Shown here: positions 41,937 to 53,174 of the stretch, piece by piece
How positions within the stretch are numbered: position 1 is the first letter of the stretch
How the letters are laid out: every line of letters starts with the position of its first letter
Assembly (NCBI GenBank): GCA_027924585.1
Contig: BSBM01000712.1
Coordinates: forward strand, 2,118,001 to 2,182,000
Length of the DNA: 64,000 nt
Source: Larix kaempferi
Taxonomy: Eukaryota > Streptophyta > Pinopsida > Pinales > Pinaceae
Direction: 5' to 3'
Notes under the pieces: model-generated
Databases searched by the model: none
The model's input: only the letters and a program-made list of their open reading frames with translations
What the model was told of the DNA's origin: nothing
Position numbers and translations under genes: made by a program

Positions 41937-44168
41937 TACATAAGTTGTTTTAAGTTTTCATGTGAATATCATATTTTTTATTTCTTAGTGAGACATTTCA
42001 TTTGCCTCCTGAGCCTTTTTCACCATCAGAGCTTCTTGTTGAAGAGTCTGTTAGATTTCTCTGAGTCTATGTGTAATTATCAAACCTTTTTGTTGCTCAT
42101 CATTAAAGCTCTTTTTCATCCTTGCATTGGGATTTATCCTGATGCACCTAGGAAGTATAGCTAGAGAGCCATCCACTCACGGGAGCATTCGGCTCCTCTT
42201 CAACCTGCGCCTACGATGCTTTTCCCAGTTTTGCATTCTGCACCGATGGCGCAAACCACGTACTGATAACTTGCACTGGACACTCTGACCTGACCACAAG
42301 ACGCACCGAGAATTCAATCCTAGGGCTTGGGTCATCTCCTCTCCATTTTTGAGTTTGGTTTGATTTTCAGACCTCTCTGCACTATACTTTCCAGTCAGGA
42401 ACCTTGTGATTTTTGCATTGGTAGTGTTTGGATTTGTTTGGATTGGTTTTGGGTCCCATCTTGGACAAGCTTGAGACTTGGTAGTGGTGGACACTTTAGA
42501 CTCCCCCACCTTCACCCACTTGACCTTTCATTCCCTCCTCTCCTCACTTGATCTAGTCATTGCATTGGATATGATTCTAGACCTCTTTTTTGTGCACATC
42601 TTTTAGTTTTGCTTGCATCCAGTTGATTTTGAGTGTCTTCTGTGTTTTCAGTTCGTATGAGTGCTTGTCATTTTCTTGAGAATTTATGAGTGATTAGAGT
42701 ACAGCAAGTAATCTCTTCCTTTCAGCCATTTATATTTGAAAGCATTATTATTGTCAAGTGTTATCTTGATGCATTCATTGGAAAATCAAAAGTGCTTCAT
42801 TTTTACCATTTTTCAAGTTCGTTGGAGAATTGTTGTAGAAGTTTTTTCATGTATTGGAATTTATCATTCATAGATCTTTTGGAAATTTTGAAAAAGAATT
42901 TAATTGCTTGTGTTTTTCATGAATTATGAGCCATTCATTTTCTTGAAAGATCCAAGTGAAATCGAAGTTTTGCAAAAGTGATTCCATGCATGAAAAAGTT
43001 GTATGCATTTTTGGTTTTCATGCTTTTAGGCTATCATAGTGAAAGTTGAAGAGTTAGTCTACTCTAAGTAGAAATTCTCTCTTTTTCATCATTTAGTTTC
43101 ATTTTTTATTTGAAAAGACAAAAAGAAAAAGCTTTGATTTGGTCTCTATGTGTTGTTGATTTTCATGTTTTGCCTGAAAAAACGGAAAAGAATACTTTCA
43201 TTATCATTTTTGGTAGAATTGAGATTTGTTGAAATTTTGTTGTTTTGGTGAAAACCACTTGAAAAATATTTCTCCCTCCCGTACATAGATTTCATCAAAA
43301 GAATAAGTGCATTTTTCATGTAGTTAGGGCTTGCATTATGCTTACGTTTATGTACTCACCTCATGCATTCACCTAACTGTCTAGATAAAATTAACAGTAG
43401 AACTAGGGTAAATTTTTTAGTAACTTGTGTGTTAAGTTAGAGACGTGTTCCAACATCGTAAAACATGGCAGCTGTCGTTATTTTCTTGCACTGCATTCGA
43501 GGGTTATTGTAGTTTTTCCACGTACCAACCAGTATATTGAATCTCTTTCACGTGCCAACCAGTATATCAAAGGCTCTCTCACGTACCCTAGGGTATATCG
43601 AAAGGCACTTCACATACTCAACATATATCGAAAGGTGTTTCACGTACTTGGTAGTATATCAGAAGGCTCTTGCTGTAGGGTCGTGCATTAGACAACACCA
43701 CTACGGATTTGAGCTTCCACGTACCTTGAGTATATCGAGAGACACCATTAGGATTCCTGAAATCAACTGAGCAAACCATTTGGTCGTCTTGGTAGAGAAA
43801 TACACCGAGAACAACACTTGGGGAGATTACTACACACGTGCGGTCCAGGTAGTCGAGTATTCATGAAAGGGTACGGTCTGAATCCTTCTTGTCATGTTTT
43901 ACTATTGGACCCTATGGTATATAGAAATTTGCGAAGCCTTGACAATCCTGTGAGGTTCCAAACTTTCGAATCCACACCTATCAAATAAGTTTGCTTGCGG
44001 CCTTAGTTTGTGTAAATTTTTCTGGACTGCTTTTATTTTGTTTAGAATACACTTAGGAGAAACTTTGGTTCAGTCACTCTGGCTGACTTTCCTTGGAGAA
44101 GGTCCCACAGAATTTTAAACTTACCACCCGAATATCCCCTTAACCAGGAGGTAATTTCGAGGGTAAGA
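41937..44168 (+). other. G3 leader, 2.2 kb, with CACGTACC repeat
   Basis: No gene seen. From about 43515 to 43745 five to six units of 36-45 bp repeat TTTCACGTACC and GTATATCGAAAGGC. The remainder is T-rich unique sequence. Long leaders are usual in Tat-type elements. Confidence 0.7.
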
Positions 44169-46929
44169 ATGGACCCACACGTCATAGTTGTGTCACCTGA
44201 AGTAGAAAACCCTACTATCGACTTTGGGGCACACATGTTTCCTCCAGACTCACCCACCTCCAACCCCTCAAGGGGAGAAGAGGCAGAGCTTTCTACTTTA
44301 CAAGATGTAGCTCTCCCTCCCACATTGCAAGGAGAACCTGTATCTTTGGAATGGTTAAATTCCTCCCAAGACGACCCTGTATCCGCTATGTTTGGTCCAG
44401 CTACACCCTTTTGGGAAACATCTCTAGGTCAACAAGTGGCTCACTTTTCCATTTCATCCCTACCCAGTTGGGCTACTCCTGATGTACTTTTGGCACCCTT
44501 CTATAACCACCTGGACAAATTATGTGCCATGGGTGAGGAATTTCGAAGACAAAGTCTTTTATGAAGGGTTCAAGACCCGGAGTTACCCTCGTATCAACAG
44601 ATCTCGATTCGTTCTTTATCTTATAATTCACTGGAACCATCCATCTACAACATGACCGCTTATGAACCTGGTCAACCCTCACTTCCTGCAAGTACACCCC
44701 TTAGGAAGGAGACCAATTCTATACCCCAAATGACTCGACCTGTTGAAGGACAATAGTCTAAGACTCCTCTTGCTACTACGAGAACGTTACCACTCCTCCC
44801 CCACCCCAAAACTCACGGGGAGGATACTCTTTTCCCCCTACTTTCCTTACAAGTAATGTTAATCCCATAGTAGATAATGAACAACCTATTTTGGGTCAAC
44901 CATCGATTAGTGGTTAGCACGTTGTTAGTGGGGGGAAACCCCCGTCTCCTAACCATAATACTGGAGGAGGAATTCCTATTGGACCTTCCAATGGAACTTC
45001 CTTACCCGTTGGAGCATCCACCATGGGATTATCTCATGTGGGGGGACCATCCAATTCAACTCAACCACCATGGAGTTAAGCATATCTAGGTTATCTTATC
45101 CCTATGTCGAGACAATTCAATCCCAAAAACACACTCTACAGGATCCCTTATCCCAGAAATCCATACACTCTATGGGGACACCAAAATGTTTTACAACATG
45201 GACCCCCACCAACCATCCCTCAAGTACCATCACCCCCGTTTGGTCACCCTCCACCTCCCTTTGGAGGCGATTGGCCCCCATATAATCCCGGAGGCGGTGG
45301 AGCTCTACCTTCTGGAGGAGGACCACCTCATTATGGAAACCATGTCCCACCCCCTCTCAGTGATGGAAGTGGAGGCCCTCCCCCTCCCAACGGAGGCAGA
45401 GAATTTCCCCCTTCTAGCGGAGGTGGAGGACCACCCCCCCCCCTCCAGGTGGTGGTGGACCCCCACCTCATGGTGGAGGACCACCCTATTCTGGTGGCAA
45501 TGGTGGATGACCACCCTAATTTGGTGGAGGTGGCGAAGGAGGGACACACCCTTCCGGTGGCGATGGTAGCGGAAGCCCCCACCCTTTCGGTGGTTGTGGT
45601 AGAGGTCCCCACCCTTTTGGCGGAGGTGGTGGAGCACCACCCCCTCCTGATGGAGGTGGTGGAGGACCACCTTATCCCGGTGGAGGTGGCAGAGGTACAC
45701 CTTATCCTAGTGGTGGCGGTGGACGCCCACCATTTGGAGGAGGCCCACCCCCTCTCGATGGTGATGACGGACCCCCTCCTTATGGTAACAGACCACCCTA
45801 TTATGGAGGCTAACCTATATATGGTCCGGGTGGCACACCCCCTTATGGCTAGTTTCCTCTGGGAACACCCTATAATCAATTGATGCAAGGTCCCACTAGT
45901 CCATACATGCCATATCAGTACTAGCAGTACCCGCAGCTGACTCAACAATTGCCTTTCTTAGCCACTTTGGACCTACCCGACCTGTCTCGTCTGACTAATG
46001 ACCCCATCTTCCACGGATACAATTGGCCACCAATTCCGGTTAAACTACCCAAATTTGATGGCAAACCTGGTGAGGATCCAAAAAATCATGTGATGACATA
46101 CCATTTATGGTGTTCATCCAACTCCCTAATGGACAATTCGATCCATCTTAGGTTATTCCAAGGGACTCTCACCGGCCCAGCTTCCAAGTGGTATATTGAA
46201 TTACCACCAAACACTTTTCCATATTTTCGCTCTCTTGCTATGTATTTTTCGACCCGTTTCCAGTTTCCCATTCGCTATCAGACTGGTAAACACTTATTGA
46301 CCTCTCTTCGCAAGAATACCGTAACTCATATCTCAGACCATATTCATGAGTGGTGGCGAAGATGATGTCTCATTAAGGCTCACATTCCATACCAAATCCT
46401 AGCGAACTAGTTCACAAAGTCTCTTTTACCTGTCATAGCTCGAGGTGTGGCCATGGGAGGGGCTGTCACTGAGGAATGGGCTATTTCCCATTCCCATTAC
46501 TGAGACCTGGTCTATGCTCAATCTGACACGTTTTATGAAATTGTTCCTTATGCACCCCGCCCTACTTATGAACCTGCAAAACCACCTAAGGGACCTCAGG
46601 CTGGTGGCATTATTGGTTCCCTTAAATCCCAGCCTTCTACTCAGACTGGTGGACCGTCGAACCCCCAGTGTTCTTTCCCATCCCCACCATGGGCTGGCAA
46701 CAGCACCACCAAGTCACCCACTCCTACCTCCACCAAAAAGGTGAATTATGTTCAATCAGCTTCATCTCAGAAATCCGGTGGTAAGAAGAAAAACAAAGGT
46801 AAACCTAAGACATCTTCTAATCAGCAGAAGCCTAAGCCCACCCCTGAAGACACAAAACATAAGAGGAAGTTGAAGTATCCTTGTTTACTGTGTGGTGGTG
46901 ACCATTTGTCAAAGGAATGTCCTCACTAA
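44169..46929 (+). pseudogene. G3 gag (broken)
   Basis: Start ATG at 44169 (MDPHVIVVSPEVENPTIDFG). N-terminal domain to the stop at 44562; decayed linker; then a Gly/Pro-rich low-complexity stretch (about 45220-45860) that changes frame in a run of C residues near 45430. The capsid core follows in one open frame 45949-46365 (LPKFDGKPGEDPKNHVMTYHL, RLFQGTLTGPASKWYIELP), then stops, a Lys-rich segment, and a zinc knuckle CLLCGGDHLSKEC (46882-46920, CX2CX4HX4C). Stop TAA at 46927-46929. About 900 codons in total, large for gag but normal for Tat-type elements. Several stops make it inactive. Confidence 0.8.
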
Positions 46930-48018
46930 GACGAATTAGTACAAACTTTTCTCAAAGGAAACTCTACTCCCATAGTTCTCAACTATCCCTTCCGCGCTCA
47001 GAACCAACAACTGATCACTCAAACCTCTCCTTCACACGGAGAGGCATCCTCCACCATGCATGTTCTCATGATGCGTAGTGAGATGGTTAACTTGAACACA
47101 TGTTCATGCTTGTACGACTAGGTCTCTCAGAAGGAACCCGTTGGAGGTAATACTGAAAAAGCTTCCACTTCTATTCTCGACGTTACCATTCCACACACTT
47201 CTCTCACCATTGAGAAGCCTTCTTTAGAGTTAGTGTTGCGTCTGCCCAAGAGCACGATTCGAAAAGGTAGTTTTCAATCCCAATGCCCGAGCAGCTCAAC
47301 ACTACAACATTGTAGAGGACTTGGCACAACCTCCTTGTGCTATGTCGACACTATAGGTCTTACAGAATTGTCCCAACCAGCGCAATACTCTTCTCGCTAC
47401 CATTGGAGCGGTTGATCTAGATTCCTCTAATACAATCATGTTTCGTCTCGAGTACTTTAAACAGAGGCTTTCCCACCAGTTGGCATTTCAAGTTTCCATG
47501 AATATTGCTGGGAATACAATCCATCGTATTGTATTAGACGAATGTGCCTCTACCTCGGTCATGCCTATATCGTGTTGGAGACCATTGGTTCTCCTGAGTT
47601 AAACTGCTCTCCCACTACCTTGAAAGCATTTGACGGTCGTGTCTTTCAACCCCACGGGATGTTACAAGCCTTGGCAGTAGAGTTTGGGGGGAAGACAACA
47701 ACCATTAATGTGGAAGTAGTCGCAGCCCCTTTAAATTATAATCTCTTACTTGGTCATAATTGGTTTTACGCCATGACTATGGTCGCGTCTTCCGTCTTCT
47801 ACTTAGTGCAATTCCCTTACCAAGGAAGAATTGTCACTGTCAACCAACTGGACTTCTGTACACCAGACACTGCTTCTCATCTGGGCGATAATGTCCCATT
47901 GCATGGACAATATTCACAGCTATATGAGAGCATGGGGGTCGGACTCATAAAAGATTCATCTCTTATGGGCGTCTTTTCAACCCCAGATCCCCTAACCATG
48001 TTTCTATGGTCAACATGA
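46930..48018 (+). pseudogene. G3 aspartic protease region
   Basis: Downstream of gag. Catalytic area reads VLDECAST (47531-47554), where the family has DEGAS: the Gly following the active pair is Cys. A frameshift between 47575 and 47595 then leads to the flap and C-terminal part in another frame (TLKAFDGRVFQPHG, NYNLLLGHNWFYAM), ending with TGA at 48016-48018. Multiple stops between 46930 and 47500. Confidence 0.75.
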
Positions 48019-51000
48019 TATCCTCTTTTCCAAGCTCCACTGACTAATGGCTTGTTCCTGATAAAGCCACCATGCACTTGATTGGAGATACTATGCCTCT
48101 TTCACCTGCTGAACTCCCTTACGAGGCTATCCATTCAGCACCTGAGGACCACTTGGCTGTGGCCTCTACATCGTATTCTCTATAGCGGACGTCATCCTTA
48201 CCCGATCCTCTGCTCCATACTTTTCCATCTGACGAGTCCATCATGGAGATTATGAGTGTGGATGACCCTCCATGGGAATCCCTTCGCCATCGATCGTCTT
48301 TCCTTCCCCCATTGGATTCTATAGAGAACAACATCACCACCATTTTTACACCAAATGTCTACCCTTACCCTCAGTCCCTGATACTCACGTGTCATACAAA
48401 CACTAAGGGAAACTTGGAAAACATCGAAGCCACCACCCCCATTGACATATCGGTTACCCCTGGTGTAGTGGAACATATTCGTTTAGGCCAGAAATGTTCC
48501 CCTGAAGAGATTACTACTTTTATGGCCTTATTCAAGAAATTTCGAGATGTGTTTTCTTGGACCTACGAGGAATTGCCTGAGATAGACCCTGCTATTGTTT
48601 CACATGAAATCACAACCTATCCCAATGCTAAACCAGTCCGCCAAAAGCTACGACCAGTACACCCTCGAAAAACTGCTGTAATCAAGGCAGAAATTGAAAA
48701 GCTTTTAAAGGATGGCTTTATCTACCCTATTCCATTAATAGAATGGGTCTCAAATGTCCTTCCTGTGGCTAAGAAGCAGGTCACCAATCGTGTATGTGTC
48801 GATTATCAGGATTTGAACAAGGATTTTCCTAAGGACAACTACCCCAACCCCTTTATCGATCAGATCATAGACAATTGCACCGGAAGTGTCATCTTTTCAT
48901 TCATGGATGGATTCTTTGGTTACAACCAGATTGAGATCCACCCGGCCGACCAACATAAGACAACTTTCATCTTCCCTTGGGGCACGTTTGCTTATCGCAA
49001 GCTCCCTTTTGGTCTCAAAACCACTGGTGCCACATTCCAGCGGGCCATGTTGTATTCCTTACATGACGTGAAGGACTTTGTGGAACCTTACCTTGATGAC
49101 CTGCCTACCCATTCACGGTAGTGTGAGTTCCACATTGATCATTCGGCAATCGTTTTCCTCATATGCAGGTGGTATAACATCCGCCTGAACCCTCACAAGT
49201 GTATCTTCTGCATCAAGTCTGGACGCCTCCTAGGTTTTTTCGTCTCGAAGGATGGGATCCGCATTGATCCCTTGAAGGTGGAAGTCATTGTTGCTCTCCC
49301 ACCTCTTACCAACATTACGGAACTACAAAGTTTGCAAAGGAAGGAAACTTACCTACGGCATTTTGTCTGTAATTTCACTCAGAAGACATAGGGCTACATG
49401 AGATTATGGAAGAAGGACGTCACGTTCATTTGGGATGATCAAGCACAAAAATCCTTTAATGGTCTGAAACATGCCATTACACATGCCCCTGTGCTCCAAC
49501 CGCCCAATTACTACAAATATTACATTCTTTATCTTGTCACTGCTACCACCACGATCACCATGGTCTTGGTGCAGGAGGAACATGAGATATATTACCTAAG
49601 TAATGGTCTTATTGATTCTGAAACTCATTAGTCACATGTCGAGAAACTCGCTCTCACAGCAGTCATTGCCGTCCAAAAGTTATGTCATTACATACTGCTC
49701 CGCACCACCACCGTTATCGCTGAATCGAACCCCATGTACCACGTTTTGACATGCAAAGTACTTGGGGGCAAGTATTTACGTTGGATCGTGATACTTCAGG
49801 AGTTTGACCTCCTCTTCAAGAAAGCCAAGTCTAAGAAGTCTTTGGTGTTTGCCGAGCTCATTTGTGATCTTCCTCATGTTGATTTAGGATCTGAGCCCAA
49901 TGATTCTCTTCCAGACGAATTATTGTTCCATATCAGCACATCTGACCCGTGGTATGGAGATATTACCTTATATCTTCAAACCCAACGTTTCAACCCCCAA
50001 CTGTCTTGTGACGATTGTTGTCATATCCGTCACCATGCCAAGTATTACTTGATCATTAGAGATACCCTGTATCGTTGTGGTATTGATTCGGTTCTTCGAC
50101 GATGTCTGACGCATGAGGAGGCTGAATACGTCTTGAAAGACTATCACTCTAGGGCTTGTTGCAGTCATCTCTCTGGGATGGATACATCCCATAAGATACT
50201 ACGCGTGGGATATTACTATCCATCCATATTTAAAGATTGTATTGAGGCCATTAAAATATGTCCCCCATGCCAGCATTTTCAAGCGAAAAAGCACACCCAC
50301 CCTACCCTGTTACACCCGGTTATTGTCGTTGGCCCCTTTGCAAAATGGGGCATAGATTTCATGCAATGTAAGCCTACCTTGGCCGGGGGCATGGTCACGT
50401 CATAGTAGCCATGGATTACTTTACTTAATGGGATGAGGCTATGCCTACGTACAACGAAGACGACAAAATCGCCGCACTCTTCATGTTTAATCATGTTATT
50501 ACATGGTTCGGAGTTCCACAAGCCATAGTCACTGACCATGGATCTCACTTTCAAAACCACATGGTAGATGAATTGAGTGTCAGATTTGGTTTTCATCATG
50601 AAAACTCAACCCCTTAATACCCACAGTCCAACAAACAAGTAGAGACCATCAACAAGGTCTTGAAAACCATGATTCAATGCATGGTGGGTACGCACAAGTC
50701 TAACTGGCACAACATGCTCTTTTACGCACTATGGGAATACCATACCTCTGTTAATACTTCCACCGGATTTACACCGTTCCAGTTAGTTTACGAATTGGAG
50801 GAAGTCCTACCAATAAAGTGCGAGATTCCATCACTCAAACTCGCAGTCGAACTTCTTCCGACACCACTACCGAGGAGGAGTAATTCCTTTACCTAGCAAA
50901 ACTTGATGAGACTCGCCCTGATATTGCTCTTTACAACGAGGAAGACAAGAAGAAAATCAAGGCACAATACGACAGGTTGGTCAAGCCCCATGTATTTAAT

Positions 51001-51192
51001 GAGGGTGATTTGGTCCTCACGTATGACCAAAAGCACGATAAGCTGGGGACAGGTAAGTTCGAGTCCATGTGGCACAGACCGTACATAGTGAAATGTGTTC
51101 TGGAGAAGGGAGCCTACGAACTAGAGGACTATGATGGGATATATTTGGGTGAGCCTTGCAATGGGATCTACCTGAAGAGGTACCATGCCTGA
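48019..51192 (+). pseudogene. G3 RT, RNase H and integrase (broken)
   Basis: RT in one long frame 48243-49121: EEITTFMALFKKFRDVFSW, RVCVDYQDLNK, FMDGFFGYNQIEIHP, PFGLKTTGATFQ, and an intact catalytic box YLDD (49089-49100), then a TAG at 49119-49121. The RT end, connection and gypsy RNase H follow with stops at 49389 and 49629 (VLVQEEHEIYYLSN; KYLRWIVILQEFDL). The integrase has HHCC (HLSGMDTSHK ... CPPCQ, about 50170-50270), GIDFMQCKP, VTDHGSHF and VETINK, all three catalytic acids visible, but there are a frame change near 50400, stops near 50425 and 50617 and another at 50894. Its C-terminus ends LKRYHA, TGA at 51190-51192. About 1,000 codons. Confidence 0.85.
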
Positions 51193-51320
51193 GTCTTTCA
51201 CGCATAGATATCTTGTATATACTGTACATGGCATGTGTGTTTTGTGTGGTGTGACACTTTTGTTTTAGTGTGTCTAGGTCTTGTTTCGTTTCTTATACCA
51301 TGTTTTGTCTACATGTGCAG

Positions 51321-51681
51321 ATGGAAACTTGCTACGGATTCGCGGAAGGCGCCATCCGGCATACCCATAACCTTGCTTCAACAGCCTGGGTGCTTTATTT
51401 CCCCACCGGCGAGCTTATCAGCTCAGGAGGAAGTTGTCTAGGATACACGACCAATAACGCCACAGAGTATCAGGTGGTGATTGGATTCACAACTAGTGGA
51501 TTCTCATCTAAGCCAGATTTATGCTATCCATGACCCTACCCTAATCTGTCTCTTCAAACGAGTACACCTTCTAGAAAGGTCCTTTGAATCTATTCAATAC
51601 CTGCACATTCCACGAGACATGAATACAGTTGCTGATTCAATGGCCAACTTAATTTTAGATTGGTACATTGCACACACATAA
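51321..51681 (+). pseudogene. G3 second RNase H (archaeal type), 3' of integrase
   Basis: Opens with ATG at 51321, 129 bp past the integrase stop and in a different frame, right after TACATGTGCAG, a plausible 3' splice site. Motifs: WVLYFPTGELISSGG, NNATEYQVVIG (catalytic Glu), then, after a small deletion plus frame change at about 51482, LDSQLV (catalytic Asp), HLSQIYAIHDP, HIPRDMNTVADSMAN (terminal Asp), TAA at 51679-51681. The first catalytic Asp expected in a FDGA-like motif reads FAEGA. Tat-type gypsy elements carry such an additional archaeal-like RNase H; the position after integrase is seen in some lineages. Inactive because of the deletion. Confidence 0.7.
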
Positions 51682-51932
51682 CATATTCATAAAATATAAA
51701 AACATACATGTAAATCATCCATTTTATAAGGAAACATGTAAACAAGATATCATTAATCATCCATAGAACACAAAGTGTATAAACCCACCAAAAATGTCTG
51801 TATATATATAAATTGATACAAAATGGTAGTGCTGATACAAAAGTCTGAAACATGCTATCTTTCAGTAAGAGTCATCTCTATGAAAATCTGAAGCCTGTAA
51901 TCTTTCAATGTATACATATATAAACCATGCAC
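51682..51932. other. G3 spacer between second RNase H and antisense ORF
   Basis: AT-rich, no gene seen; probably shared 3' untranslated sequence of two convergent transcripts. Confidence 0.5.
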
Positions 51933-53174
51933 TTAAACCCTACGCTGCACGGCCCTAGGCCACTCAACCCCAGGATGTGCATGATAACAGACTACAGCTC
52001 TCGCCACCTTCCAGAGCAGTGTACCAAAACGATCTGATACCCCAACCATCAAATCCCAATAACAGAGGGGTAGGTCATGCACAGTATGCTCTGGGATGTC
52101 TGAGGTCATCCTCTGGAGTTTCTCCCTGACCACCTCTTTCTCCTCAAGAGCATCATGGACCATGGGCTCCATCTCTAGCGCTCCGCCTCTCCGCACGAGG
52201 GAAGAGAATCCAAGTGGTCGATTTGGACCCACGTCTGCAAGAAACATGTAAATGTCATCAACGCTACTACAAAAAATCATAAAATGCATAAAATATAAAA
52301 ACACAAGCAGTGGTTCTTAGCAATGTCACCCCACTGCGTCCCCTCGGGAAGCACCAAGTTTGGGTCTCCTCGAAGTTTGTACCATGGTATGGATAATCCT
52401 CCACCATGAGGATCTGTCCCTGCAACCACAAGAAGAACCCTCTACGAAAACTGATGATGGGACCCCGCCACCATGGCAAGCCATCACATATTCCCATCTC
52501 ATTATGTGAGGATCGCGTACATTTTAATCCTCGAGGTCCACTTGTGGGTGCAAGTGGGGCACCCGCTCCAGCATAAAGGATACCACTACCGAACCATACC
52601 CAAACTGCTTTAGCACCCCGCGTTGGCATTTGGTCAACTGATCTCGGAGGTTGGTGAGAAGCCCCTCACACTAGTTAAACATTGTAGGAGTCATGCACTC
52701 CTCGACATACATCATCTGTGATTTGCTCGCTAGGTGAGCAGATAGGCTGCCAGCAACTCACACAATGGTAAAGAGTACCGCTCAAAGAAATCGGTCCTTG
52801 ACATCCTTGATGGGGATTTTCCCACCAACCATCATAATACCCGGAGTACACCACTGATCTATCATGTCCTCTACCGAATGATCACCACCTTGTGATCCGG
52901 TCAAGGACATAGGGCTCCCTCGTCGGGATAACCCTGTCAAAAAGTAGATGTCCTCGACATCTATGGTAAACGTGTGCTCACCTATCTGGAAGTGCTGCTG
53001 AATAGGGTCCCGACATTGGACAAGGTATGTCAATAGTGGTACTTGGGATATCATCCCTGGCACTCGAAAATGCTTGAGTAGCCCACAGTTCCTCAACGTT
53101 GCAACACATTGTGGATTATTTTAAACTTTGACATCTTTGAGCTCATGCTCGTGTTCTCGCCACTCAAGAACCAT
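51933..53174 (-). pseudogene. Antisense ORF of G3 with plant-mobile-domain-like N-terminus
   Basis: Runs opposite to gag-pol between the second RNase H and the 3' end of G3. From ATG 53174 (MVLEWREHEHELKDV) one frame continues, through a TAA at about 53123, into CGLLKHFRVPGM, HFQIGEHTFTIDVEDIYFLTGLSRRG and GGKIPIKDV, then past TGA, TGA and TAG codons (52782, about 52758, about 52690) to VLKQFGYGS. After a one-base shift (about 52600) it reads ILYAGAGAPLAPTSGPRG to TLLRTT (about 52310). A putative intron (about 52305-52236, ending TTTCTTGCAG) leads to a last exon GPNRPLGFSSLVRRGG ... WPRAVQRRV, stop at 51933. GEHTFTIDVEDIYFLTGL resembles the core of the plant mobile domain. A 3' splice-like TTCTTGACAG precedes the first exon. 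Biological role unknown. Confidence 0.6.

Noticed and set aside
45104-45948. Several Gly/Pro, His and Trp-rich frames on both strands, including a minus-strand 205-codon frame
   Set aside because: Produced by the low-complexity gag segment of G3; only the plus-strand Gly/Pro reading fits gag.
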